NCBI GenBank assembly: GCA_945860375.1
Contig: CAMAQR010000057.1
Location: forward strand, 1 to 23,441
DNA: 23,441 nucleotides
Direction of reading: 5' to 3'
DNA from: Pseudorhodobacter antarcticus
GTDB lineage: Bacteria > Pseudomonadota > Alphaproteobacteria > Rhodobacterales > Rhodobacteraceae
Shown here: positions 8,510 to 15,965 of the stretch, piece after piece
How positions within the stretch are numbered: position 1 is the stretch's first letter
How the letters are laid out: every line of letters begins with the position of its first letter
Program-made: the position numbers and the translations under genes
Notes under the pieces: model-generated
The model's database searches: none
Told to the model about the DNA's origin: nothing
Seen by the model: the letters and a program-made list of their open reading frames with translations, nothing else

Positions 8510-9616
8510 TTAGAAAATCCAAGCGTCCTCGGGCCGGAAACCTAAGGTGATGGTTTGGCCCACGCCAAGGTCCGTCGGCACGTCCCCAATGTTGATCTTT
8601 ACGGTCCAATTCTGTGCTTGCAGCTCGCCGTCGTCACCGTTCAGCGAAGCCACGAGCCGCCAGTGATCACCCTGCTTTATAATGTCGACCACATTGGCAC
8701 TTAGACGGTTTTCTGTATCTAGCCGGCGCGTGCCGAGCCCGACTTTGAGGCTTTCAGGGCGCACGCACAGGATATGCTGCCCCCCAACTTCAATTTGCTT
8801 GGCGGGGCGCCCGCGCAAAACCTCGCCTTTTGCGGAACGCATAGCCAAGAGCCCGCCCGCGTCCACAGGTGCAGGGACGATTACCCCGTCGACCTTGTTG
8901 TTATCGCCAAGAAAACTGGCAACAAAGGTGTTGCATGGGGCGTCATACAGTTGTTGAGGAGGGCCGATCTGCTCGATTCTGCCGTTTTGAAAAACCGCAA
9001 CCCGATCCGACATCACCATAGCCTCAGACTGATCATGGGTGACGAAGGCCATGGTTACACCCAGTTCCCGGTGTAGCCGGCGGATCTCTAGCTGCATTTC
9101 CTCGCGTAGTTTTTTGTCAAGAGCTGACAGAGGTTCGTCCATTAGTACCAAGCGCGGTCCGAATACCAGTGCGCGGGCGAGAGCGACGCGTTGTTGCTGT
9201 CCCCCTGACAGTTGATGAGGCATTCGGTCCGAGAGTTGCGAAAGATGGACCTTATCTAGTGCACTTTTTACCTGAATTTCCATATCGCTGCGCGAAGTTC
9301 TACGTACCCTCAAAGGGAAAGCGATATTCTCTGACACCGTCAGATGCGGGAAAAGGGCGTGGCTTTGGAAGACTACTCCCATGTTCCGGCGATGCGCGGG
9401 AAGAGCCTCAATGGGGACGCCATCAAAGCGGATCGTGCCTAAGCTCGGTCGCTCGAATCCAGCCAGCATCATGAGGGACGTAGTCTTCCCCGATCCTGAG
9501 GGCCCAAGTAGAGTCAGAAACTCGCCCGCCTCGATCCCAAGGCTCAGATCATTTACTGCGACGACGGTCTTATTTGCATAATATTTGAACACATTTTCAA
9601 ACTGAATCAGCGCCAT
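8510..9616 (-). CDS. ABC transporter ATPase, PotA type with TOBE domain
   Basis: The start at 9616 (MALIQFENVFKYY) is chosen over an upstream in-frame codon because the family begins here and AAGGGGG precedes it by seven bases. The 368-residue protein has Walker A GPSGSGKT (38-45), signature LSGGQ (136-140), Walker B LVLMDE (156-161) and switch His194. A C-terminal TOBE domain (about 280-368) is typical of PotA and related importers. It energises the PotB/PotC-like permeases encoded downstream, from which it is separated by the flavoprotein gene and an intergenic promoter region. It is divergent from the IclR gene. Confidence 0.9.
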   Translation of the reverse strand: MALIQFENVFKYYANKTVVAVNDLSLGIEAGEFLTLLGPSGSGKTTSLMMLAGFERPSLGTIRFDGVPIEALPAHRRNMGVVFQSHALFPHLTVSENIAFPLRVRRTSRSDMEIQVKSALDKVHLSQLSDRMPHQLSGGQQQRVALARALVFGPRLVLMDEPLSALDKKLREEMQLEIRRLHRELGVTMAFVTHDQSEAMVMSDRVAVFQNGRIEQIGPPQQLYDAPCNTFVASFLGDNNKVDGVIVPAPVDAGGLLAMRSAKGEVLRGRPAKQIEVGGQHILCVRPESLKVGLGTRRLDTENRLSANVVDIIKQGDHWRLVASLNGDDGELQAQNWTVKINIGDVPTDLGVGQTITLGFRPEDAWIF

Positions 9617-9754
9617 GTCCGACCCCCTTGCCGCGCGCTTAACGACCCCAAGGAACGATCTCGGCCTTGCCCAGCCTCTGTAGATGGCACTGTCTCCAGC
9701 AACGACACGTTCACTTTCCCCCGTTATAGGCACTAGAACCTACATTATCTTTAG

Positions 9755-9773
9755 CATAATATATTACGCAAAT
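9755..9773 (-). promoter_or_regulatory. Putative regulon operator, site C, between the ABC ATPase and iclR genes
   Basis: CATAAT-AT-ATTACG (9755-9768) is an inverted repeat with one mismatched pair of arms. On the minus strand, 9763-9773 reads ATTTGCGTAAT, one mismatch from site A. It lies in the divergent intergenic region, about 140 bases before the ATPase start and 72-90 before the iclR start. It is therefore placed to control both transcripts, including autoregulation of the regulator. Confidence 0.6.
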
Positions 9774-9844
9774 GGACAGTATTCCACGAGTGCTGATCTT
9801 GTCAATCGCTTACAAATCGCACAAAAGACTTTCAGGAGATATCA

Positions 9845-10648
9845 ATGATGGAACCTAGGTCCGAAGATAAGCAGCAAGGAAGCGTCCAGTCCGTTGAGGT
9901 CGCGGGCGACGTTCTGCGCGCACTTCTTGAGGCAGAAGGGCCAAGGCGCCTTTCAGAGATCGCTCAGGTTGCCGGCATGCATCCGGCTAAAGCACATCGT
10001 TATCTGGTTAGCTTGACCCGAATTGGCCTTGCTTCCCAGGACGCAGCAACGGGGCTTTATGATCTGGGGCCGATGGCTCTGCAAATGGCCCTGAAAGGGT
10101 TCAGCCGTTTTGACATTCTGCGCCAAGCGGTAGAATGCATCGAACACCTCGGTGGCGAGATCGGCGAGACAGTGGCCCTTGTTGTCTGGGGAGACGCCGG
10201 CCCAAAGTTTATCCGCATGGTGGAGGCGCGACATGGGCAAGCGAGCACCGTGCCCATCTCTCACATATGTCCACTCACCTGGTCTGCCACAGGCCTGCTT
10301 TTCTGCGCATATGAGGACCCGACCCGCACGGCGGGGCTTATTAAACGCGAACTGGAACAGAACAGGCTTCTGAACAGGGTCGATGCCCCTCACAGCGCTA
10401 GTGATCTGGAAGCGATCGTGGCCAAAATCCGCCCAAATGGGGTTTCCACCATCGAGACTGCAGATAATAGCCGCAATGCTGCGATCTCGGCGCCGGTTTT
10501 TGATGCTTCCGGCAAGTTTATAATGGGGATCAGCGTCTTTGCTAGGTCAGGCCGCATCGATACCAGTTTAGATGGCAATCTGGTCAGAAAGGTTATCGCC
10601 ACGACGCGACGACTATCCGACGCCATGGCCGGCCGAAAGGCATTCTGA
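9845..10648 (+). CDS. IclR-family transcriptional regulator
   Basis: The 267-residue protein has an N-terminal winged helix-turn-helix (about 16-78; recognition region MHPAKAHRYLVSLTRIGL) and a C-terminal IclR effector-binding domain (about 80-260). The latter includes the typical SATGLLF-like WSATGLLFCAY and later GVSTIETADNSRNAAISAPVFDASG segments. AGGAGA lies five bases before the start; a second ATG follows directly. It is divergent from the ABC ATPase gene and convergent with the M20 amidohydrolase gene, in the centre of the cluster. The four shared promoter elements (sites A-D) make it the best candidate for the cluster's regulator. The effector is unknown, presumably a pathway intermediate. 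Confidence 0.92.
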   Translation: MMEPRSEDKQQGSVQSVEVAGDVLRALLEAEGPRRLSEIAQVAGMHPAKAHRYLVSLTRIGLASQDAATGLYDLGPMALQMALKGFSRFDILRQAVECIEHLGGEIGETVALVVWGDAGPKFIRMVEARHGQASTVPISHICPLTWSATGLLFCAYEDPTRTAGLIKRELEQNRLLNRVDAPHSASDLEAIVAKIRPNGVSTIETADNSRNAAISAPVFDASGKFIMGISVFARSGRIDTSLDGNLVRKVIATTRRLSDAMAGRKAF

Positions 10649-10665
10649 CCGGTGGTTTGATGCTC

Positions 10666-11838
10666 TCACGCGGGCAGCTGCATTTCGACCAGCCTGCACC
10701 AAAAGGCTGCAGCCTTTGGGATTAGGTCGTCATTAAAATCATAGCGCGGATCGTGGAGCCCATGGCTGTCGCCGTTTCCGATGGTCAGAAAGCAGCCCTT
10801 AGTCTCGGCCAGCATACTGGAGAAATCTTCCGAGAACATGTAGGGGCCGGCAAGTTCGACCGTTTCAGGCAACTGTCCAAGGCTGGCTGCCACGCTGCTG
10901 ACTGCTGCAGCAAGGGCGGGGTCGTTCTGGCAGGGGGGATAGAGGATCTCGTCTTCAAATTCGATCTCGGCCTGGCACCCAAAGCTCTCAGCCTGCTGCC
11001 GGGCGATTGTGACCACCCGCTCTCGCAAGAGAGCTGTGGCCTCGGGCGTCACGGTTCGCAGACCGATCGGCAAGTCAACGGAGGCTGGGATGATAGTCGC
11101 CGTCCCCGCGCCATGCATCCCACCAACCGTCAGCACGCCTACGTCGATGGCGTTCAGATTGCGCGATATAGCAGTCTGTAACGCCATGATGATCGAGGCT
11201 CCGGCAACAACAGGATCGGTGGCCAAATGTGGCATTGCACCGTGTCCGCCCTTTCCCGTGACCCTGATGCGACCGATGTCGATACGCGCTGTGATCGGGC
11301 CGGGGCGCGTCTTGATCTGACCCAGCGCGAGTCCCGGGAGGTTGTGAAACGCGAAGACCCCTTCGACAGGGAAGCGCTCGAACAGGCCATCCTTGACCAT
11401 GTGATATGCGCCCCCCGCACCTTCTTCGGCAGGTTGGAAAATAAGATGAACCTGGCCATCGAATCGTCCATTCAACGCCAAAGACTCGGCAGCAGCCAGA
11501 AGGCAGGTTGTGTGCCCGTCATGTCCGCAAGCATGCATCTTGCCAGAGTTTTTCGAGGCCCAAGCAAGCCCTGTTTCTTCGGCGATGGGCAGAGCATCCA
11601 TGTCGGCGCGTATGGCAATCGCGCGGTTGCCCTTGCCGCGCTTCAAGGTGCCAACTACACCCGTTTTTCCCAATCCGGTCGTCACCTCATAACCCAAGCG
11701 CGTCAATTCTGCGATGACAACTGCACTGGTGCGATGCTCATCGAACTCCAACTCAGGGTGCTGGTGAAGGTCGCGGCGCATCTCGGTAAAGCGGGAGTGA
11801 TTGGCGAGCAGCCAGTCTTCATGCATTTGAAATCTCAT
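10666..11838 (-). CDS. M20-family metallo-amidohydrolase (hippurate hydrolase / N-acyl amino acid deacylase-like)
   Basis: The 390-residue protein is a full-length M20D peptidase-family amidohydrolase. It shows RADMDALP (78-84), the metal-binding HACGHDGH (102-109), FQPAEEGAGGA (about 134-144) with the catalytic Glu pair, a dimerisation lid domain, and a C-terminal metal His in the SEDFS/HGLHDPRYDFND region. Relatives remove acyl groups from N-acyl amino acids or hydrolyse related amides in the cytoplasm. The start could be 11838 or the Met at 11826; neither has a strong ribosome site. It is the last gene of the operon beginning at 14267, 15 bases behind the RidA-like gene, and converges on iclR with a 17-base gap holding no terminator. 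The substrate is unknown. Confidence 0.88.
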   Translation of the reverse strand: MRFQMHEDWLLANHSRFTEMRRDLHQHPELEFDEHRTSAVVIAELTRLGYEVTTGLGKTGVVGTLKRGKGNRAIAIRADMDALPIAEETGLAWASKNSGKMHACGHDGHTTCLLAAAESLALNGRFDGQVHLIFQPAEEGAGGAYHMVKDGLFERFPVEGVFAFHNLPGLALGQIKTRPGPITARIDIGRIRVTGKGGHGAMPHLATDPVVAGASIIMALQTAISRNLNAIDVGVLTVGGMHGAGTATIIPASVDLPIGLRTVTPEATALLRERVVTIARQQAESFGCQAEIEFEDEILYPPCQNDPALAAAVSSVAASLGQLPETVELAGPYMFSEDFSSMLAETKGCFLTIGNGDSHGLHDPRYDFNDDLIPKAAAFWCRLVEMQLPA

Positions 11839-11853
11839 TCTGCGTCGGGCACA

Positions 11854-12315
11854 TCATGCCTTCACCGCGAATACAGCCGTGACTTCGACGGTGATGCCGT
11901 CTGGCAAGGACCCCATTCCGACGGCGGCTCGCGCGTGGCGCCCATTTTCAGCGAAAACCTGAACCATAAGGTCAGAAAACCCGTTCATGACCTTGGGATG
12001 CTGCTTAAAATCGGGGACCGCGTTGATCATACCATGAACAGAAACTAACCGCTCCACCCTGTCCAGCGTGCCGAGAATACTACGGACCGATGACAGCATC
12101 GCAAGACCTGTCAGCCTAGCGTGCTTATAGGCCTCGTCTACCGTAACGTCTCGCCCAACAACCCCAGTTGCCGATGTTTCGCGGTCGATCAGGGGGCCTT
12201 CGCCTGACATAAAAAGGAGCCCGTTGTGCAACACACCAGGCACAAAATTCCCGATAGGTCCCGGCACCTCGGGCAAGGAGATGCCCATTTCCTTAAGTCT
12301 CGTTTCTGCACTCAT
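11854..12315 (-). CDS. RidA/YjgF/YER057c/UK114-family protein (probable enamine/imine deaminase)
   Basis: The 153-residue protein belongs to the RidA superfamily, in the longer subgroup starting RLKEMGISLPEVPGPIGNFVPGV. The segment HARAAVGMGSLPDGITVEVTAVFAV near the C terminus keeps the Arg that binds the substrate carboxylate in RidA deaminases. Family members hydrolyse reactive enamine/imine intermediates, usually released by amine-oxidising or PLP enzymes, or catalyse related steps in catabolic routes. Its place between a PhzF-like gene (27 bases upstream) and the amidohydrolase argues for a pathway role, not general housekeeping. Which imine it handles cannot be told. Confidence 0.88.
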   Translation of the reverse strand: MSAETRLKEMGISLPEVPGPIGNFVPGVLHNGLLFMSGEGPLIDRETSATGVVGRDVTVDEAYKHARLTGLAMLSSVRSILGTLDRVERLVSVHGMINAVPDFKQHPKVMNGFSDLMVQVFAENGRHARAAVGMGSLPDGITVEVTAVFAVKA

Positions 12316-12342
12316 TCCTGTGCCCCCAAAAATATAAAGCCC

Positions 12343-13251
12343 TCAAATTGACATATATCCTTCCATCACCCTTACCGCACGTCCCGCAACGCGCACCGCC
12401 ACCAGTTTGCCGGATATGACTTCGGCCTCCATGTCCAAATCCGACGGTCGGCCCATCTCATAGCCCTGCTCAAGCCTAAAGGCGTGCGTGCCATCGGCAA
12501 GGCTGAGGGTCTGGTGTAACTGCGATGCAAAGAGCGCAGCGGCGGATCCGGTTGCTGGGTCCTCAGCCCCTTCTCCAGCCGGGTTGAACATCCGTGTGCG
12601 ATAGGCGGTGGCTGGATCGTCGCCCCCCTTTGCATAAAGGTACCCCCCCACCGTCCCAAGCCTGTTCAGGATTTCCGACCATTCCGGTTCTCGCGCTTGC
12701 GCCCGACTGAGGGCATCTCTTGAGGCGACAGGTACATAAAAGAACCGAGGGCCGCCTTCATGCAGGCCCAAATCCTGACCTGGATAGCAGATGTCGGAAG
12801 CTTCAAGTTGCAAAGCCGACGCAACAGCTTCGATCGAGGGTAGAGTGGCCGAGACAGGCTGAGGAACCACTGGCGCTGTGAATTGCGCCCAAGTCGCGCC
12901 TTCGGTATTGCGGACCGTCACCGGGACAAGTCCTGCAACTTCCTCTAGGAGGACTTCCGTTTCAAAGGCCCGACCAAGGCCATTGACTGTCTCGGCCAGC
13001 AGGATAGCGCAGCCGACTGTTGGGTGCCCGGCAAAGGGAATCTCAGCCGTTGGAAAGAAAATCCGCACGCTTGCTGTATTTCTTGGGTCCTTCGGAGCGC
13101 TTACAAAGATTGTTTCAGCAAGGTTGAACTCGCGCGCTATCGCCTGCATCTCTGCCGTTGTAAGCGCGTCGGCTCCCAACACCACGCCGAGAGGGTTGCC
13201 CCCGAAGCGACGGGATGTGAAGACGTCAAGCGTGTGGAATTTCAACTGCAT
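12343..13251 (-). CDS. PhzF-family isomerase/epimerase-like protein
   Basis: The 302-residue protein has the two-lobed PhzF fold signature. GGNPLGVVL (17-25), the catalytic-type Glu46 in FNLAETIFV, FAGHPTVG (73-80) and the second-lobe DPATGSAAALFA are all present. PhzF proteins catalyse proton shifts, as in phenazine formation and some amino acid epimerisations (for example trans-3-hydroxyaspartate-related or proline-type substrates in relatives). The reaction here is unknown. No phenazine genes are nearby, so a phenazine role is unlikely. The ribosome site is weak and the gene starts 23 bases after the amine dehydrogenase-like gene. It is the second gene of the operon. Confidence 0.87.
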   Translation of the reverse strand: MQLKFHTLDVFTSRRFGGNPLGVVLGADALTTAEMQAIAREFNLAETIFVSAPKDPRNTASVRIFFPTAEIPFAGHPTVGCAILLAETVNGLGRAFETEVLLEEVAGLVPVTVRNTEGATWAQFTAPVVPQPVSATLPSIEAVASALQLEASDICYPGQDLGLHEGGPRFFYVPVASRDALSRAQAREPEWSEILNRLGTVGGYLYAKGGDDPATAYRTRMFNPAGEGAEDPATGSAAALFASQLHQTLSLADGTHAFRLEQGYEMGRPSDLDMEAEVISGKLVAVRVAGRAVRVMEGYMSI

Positions 13252-13274
13252 TGCGGCAATCCGTGCTCAGAATT

Positions 13275-14267
13275 TCAGCTTACATATTTCCCAGATTCTC
13301 CGCCAAACGCGAAGGCGCCGACAGTGGACCGCGTTAGGATACCCGCCTCCGCATTAAGCACAGCCGGAATATGGTTGACCAGCACGTTTGCCACAGGGCG
13401 TGTGCCGTAGAGGGCGGGCTTTATCATCATCTGGGTGGACGGCTCGGCCACGATTTCAAACTTGTCGTAAGTCTCCCAGCCTTCGTCGATGCAGACATGG
13501 ATCTCCATCTCGATCCGCTGGACACCGTTCTCCCAACCGCGTGCGATGGTGCGGATGCCAGTCGTCGTGCCGTTTCCACCGTAGAATTGCGATTCGTCCT
13601 TGGTTACCTTGTTAATGGTCCAGCCGAAGTAATGCCCCAGTCGCTCGAAAGATCCCTCGAACCCAACATGGCCGACGATAACACCCTCCCTTACCCCCTT
13701 CTCATAATCTTTTTTGGTCACTCCCATCCCGAAATGCTTTGCAACAACGCTACCCATATAGGCCCGGAAATCTGAGTGGCGGCAGTATTTTACGCCTTGG
13801 ACGTCGCGGCTGCCGGCGCTGAGCAGAAGGGGAATGTCGATGTCCACATAAGTCGGCCACAGGCCGGTGCCTAAGACCGTAACGCCATGCTTCTTGGCGA
13901 GGTCATCCAGCAATTTAGTCGACGCGGGATCGTAGGTTGCTGGGCTAGAAAGCTCCTCAGCCGCCGTGATGATGTTGATGCCTGCTACAATTGGCTTGCG
14001 CAACTGCTGATAGGTTTCGGCTACATGGGTAGTGGTCGTATGGATCAGCACATCCGCGCCAGTTCCGGCAAACAAAGCATCTTCATCATTTGTGATCAGA
14101 ACACCCAGATTGTGGCCGAGACCAGCAATCTCGCCCAGATCGCGACCGGCTATCGGACCTTTATCCAAGGCACCGACGATCTTTACACCCTTCTTTACAG
14201 ACAAGGCGCGTACAACCTCTTTTCCGACGGAACCGACCCCAAAAATGATTACGCGTGTGTCTTTCAT
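13275..14267 (-). CDS. NAD(P)-dependent amine dehydrogenase, 2,4-diaminopentanoate dehydrogenase / dihydrodipicolinate reductase-like
   Basis: The start at 14267 (MKDTRVIIFGVGSVGKEVVR) fits the Rossmann N terminus with GxGxxG at 10-15 and has AAGGA and GAGG just ahead. An upstream in-frame extension would run through operator D and is rejected. The 330-residue protein resembles the family of clostridial ornithine-pathway 2,4-diaminopentanoate dehydrogenase, which interconverts an amine and a ketone with NAD(P), and is distantly like dihydrodipicolinate reductase. DVLIHTTTTHVAETYQQLRKPIVAGINIITAAEELSSPA is a typical stretch, read here in parts about residues 72-110. It is first in the operon with PhzF, RidA and M20 genes. 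No OraS/OraE-type aminomutase genes lie nearby, so the clostridial ornithine pathway is not implied. Confidence 0.75.
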   Translation of the reverse strand: MKDTRVIIFGVGSVGKEVVRALSVKKGVKIVGALDKGPIAGRDLGEIAGLGHNLGVLITNDEDALFAGTGADVLIHTTTTHVAETYQQLRKPIVAGINIITAAEELSSPATYDPASTKLLDDLAKKHGVTVLGTGLWPTYVDIDIPLLLSAGSRDVQGVKYCRHSDFRAYMGSVVAKHFGMGVTKKDYEKGVREGVIVGHVGFEGSFERLGHYFGWTINKVTKDESQFYGGNGTTTGIRTIARGWENGVQRIEMEIHVCIDEGWETYDKFEIVAEPSTQMMIKPALYGTRPVANVLVNHIPAVLNAEAGILTRSTVGAFAFGGESGKYVS

Positions 14268-14690
14268 GGCCTCAGATCCTTTCAAGAATTTCTCTGACTG
14301 AGATATTTTATGCATATCGTAATGCATTACGAAAATATATAACAACGAACTGCAGCCAGCTGTCAATGTCAAATTGCCAATCGCCGCTCGCATTTATTCG
14401 GGATTTCCATAGTCACTTGACCCGAATGTGCGGCAGGATTGCGCGTTACCCGGACCCCAGAGCAATTCTAACATCTGTATTTCTCTGACAAGAGACCGCT
14501 CAACTCGGCTTCACGCGTAAGTTGCGAATACCGATTTCCATCTTGCGTCAAAGCCGGATTGCGCCGTTTCGACCCATAGAACGGTTAGCCTCACTGAGCG
14601 CGAGATCTTAACCTTGGGCAGACTAACCTGGCTGATCGCATGCTACGAAGCTATGGCATTGCTGCAATCCTGCCAGCGGCGACCCTCTTC
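14268..14690. other. Gene-free region separating the two catabolic blocks
   Basis: The first 70 bases hold operator D and the leader of the amine dehydrogenase-like gene. The rest has no credible coding frame or RNA gene. ATTCGGG (14396-14402) pairs with CCCGAAT (14421-14427) around an 18-base loop, and TCTCT-GACA-AGAGA (14482-14495) is a small hairpin. Neither is followed by a clear T-run. The part 14428-14690 is unassigned; it lies just downstream of the marR stop codon and may include its untranslated end or a decayed element. Confidence 0.4.
14318..14336 (-). promoter_or_regulatory. Putative regulon operator, site D, upstream of the amine dehydrogenase operon
   Basis: CGTAATGCATTACG (14318-14331) is a perfect 14-base palindrome, the cleanest of the four related sites. 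On the minus strand 14326-14336 reads ATTTTCGTAAT, one mismatch from site A. It lies 50-69 bases before the start codon of the first operon gene, where a repressor or activator could act. The palindrome is what would be expected of a dimeric winged-helix regulator such as the local IclR protein. Confidence 0.65.
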
Positions 14691-15152
14691 TCAATCGGTT
14701 CCTCCGACCTTCGGCTCCAAAGCGATCAAGCGACGCAATAGGTCATCCAGCAGACCCGTCTCTGCCGAACCAAGGCGCTCGCGCAGCGACGCGTCAAAAG
14801 CCATGGCCAGACTGCCCAACTCGGCGAAAACTGTCTTGCCATGTTCCGTCAAGGAAAGCATCTCGACGCGGCGGTCTTCTGGGCTTGGGCTGCGGATCAA
14901 CAAGGCCCCCCCTTCCAGCGCAGCGACAGCTCGGCTGACCTTGGTTTTTTCGACATGGCTGCGGCTGCAAATGTCGCGGGCTGACATGGCACCGAATTTT
15001 CCGATGTTTGCAAGAACCCGCCACTGGGTGCGCGTCATGCCGTAACGCTCGCGGTAGAGCGCGTGAAACCCGAATGAAGTGGCTTCTGCCGCCTGATTTA
15101 AAAGATAGGGCAGAAAGCGATCTAGGTCGAATTCAGGGGTTTGAGCGGTCAT
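14691..15152 (-). CDS. MarR-family transcriptional regulator, probably of the homogentisate genes
   Basis: The 153-residue protein is a standard MarR dimeric winged-helix repressor. The TRTQWRVLANIGKFGAMSARDICSRSHVEKTKVSRAVAALEGGALLIRSPSPEDRR core (about 39-94, quoted in parts) covers the recognition helix and the wing with the conserved DxR. GAGG lies four bases before the start. It follows maiA by 57 bases on the same strand. From this position and the inverted repeat in the maiA-hmgA promoter, it likely represses both divergent transcripts and is released by a pathway metabolite such as an aromatic acid or homogentisate. The effector is a guess. Confidence 0.9.
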   Translation of the reverse strand: MTAQTPEFDLDRFLPYLLNQAAEATSFGFHALYRERYGMTRTQWRVLANIGKFGAMSARDICSRSHVEKTKVSRAVAALEGGALLIRSPSPEDRRVEMLSLTEHGKTVFAELGSLAMAFDASLRERLGSAETGLLDDLLRRLIALEPKVGGTD

Positions 15153-15209
15153 GGCCTCGACAGGGTTGGGGCGTTGCTTATGCTCCTATGCACGGCGCAA
15201 AGAAAAAAG

Positions 15210-15839
15210 TCACGCCGCTGGTTTCACCCTGTCGGGATGGGCAGCGGCCACCTCGGGAAGGCTAGAGGCTTCGGCAGCAATTTGAGCAACCCTTGGGAAG
15301 GGCTCCATGTCCACACCCCAACGGAGTGCATTATAAACCTGCGGCACAAGGCAGATATCGGCCAGGCCAATTGCATCGCCATGACAGAACCGCCCCGGCG
15401 CGCTTTGCACCAAAAGGCCTTCGACACCGGCAAGGCCCAGCGTGATGAAATGCTGCATCCAGCCTTCCATCGTGGCCCCGAAGCTGACGGCGTGTTTTGC
15501 GACGCGCAGGTTGCAGATCGGGTGAATGTCCATTGCTATGGCATAGGCCAAGGTGCGCACCCCGGCCTTGGCCGCAGGGTCCTGTGGCAGCCAGCCCGCG
15601 TGCCGCGTTTCGTCCAGATATTCCAAGATGGCCAAAGACTGCGAGAAGCGCATACCCTCAATGTCCAGTGTAGGGACCAGGCCTTGGGGGTTGCGTCGTA
15701 AGTTCTGGGTGCCGCGTTGCTCCCCGGCCACCAAATCGACCGGAATTGAGCGGTAGTCTAGCTTTAAGAGCTTCAACCCGATCCGCACGCGATAGGCAGC
15801 AGAGGACCTCCAGTATTCGTAAAATGCGATTTCGGACAT
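15210..15839 (-). CDS. maiA: Maleylacetoacetate isomerase (zeta-class glutathione transferase)
   Basis: The start at 15839 (MSEIAFYEYWRSSAAYRVRIGL) gives 209 residues, the usual size, and has GAGG five bases ahead; upstream in-frame codons run into the operator. The SSAAYRVRI motif (12-20) matches the zeta-class SSCSxRVRI glutathione-binding segment. The Cys of that motif is Ala here, but the first Ser is present. NPQGLVPTLDIEG and SLAILEYLDE follow, then the C-terminal helical domain with DICLVPQVYNA. It isomerises maleylacetoacetate, the product of HmgA, to fumarylacetoacetate with glutathione. It is divergent from hmgA and precedes marR. Confidence 0.93.
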   Translation of the reverse strand: MSEIAFYEYWRSSAAYRVRIGLKLLKLDYRSIPVDLVAGEQRGTQNLRRNPQGLVPTLDIEGMRFSQSLAILEYLDETRHAGWLPQDPAAKAGVRTLAYAIAMDIHPICNLRVAKHAVSFGATMEGWMQHFITLGLAGVEGLLVQSAPGRFCHGDAIGLADICLVPQVYNALRWGVDMEPFPRVAQIAAEASSLPEVAAAHPDRVKPAA

Positions 15840-15868
15840 GCTCGCCTCATCAATGGCTTTGCGATTGA

Positions 15869-15912
15869 TTGCAACTTTATCTTGACTTAGTTGCATTCGC
15901 AACCATTATTCT
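15869..15912 (+). promoter_or_regulatory. hmgA/maiA divergent promoter with probable MarR operator
   Basis: TTGACT (15882-15887) and CATTAT (15904-15909), 16 bases apart, make a plausible -35/-10 pair reading toward hmgA. Between and overlapping them lies GTTGC-ATTC-GCAAC (15890-15903), a perfect inverted repeat. A further GCAAC at 15871-15875 forms a wider inverted pair with GTTGC at 15890-15894. Repressor binding here would cover the promoter core. The assignment to the MarR protein encoded two genes away is inferred from position and typical MarR site form. Confidence 0.6.
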
Positions 15913-15965
15913 GACTACAAAGTCTTACTGGGCATGCCACTGCATCGCGATTCTAGGAGTTTTAA

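Noticed and set aside
11227..12048. Open frame of 273 codons on the plus strand across the M20 and RidA genes
   Set aside because: Both minus-strand genes have clear family motifs; this frame has none.
12343..13251. Phenazine biosynthesis role for the PhzF-family gene
   Set aside because: No other phenazine genes are present; the operon context is catabolic.
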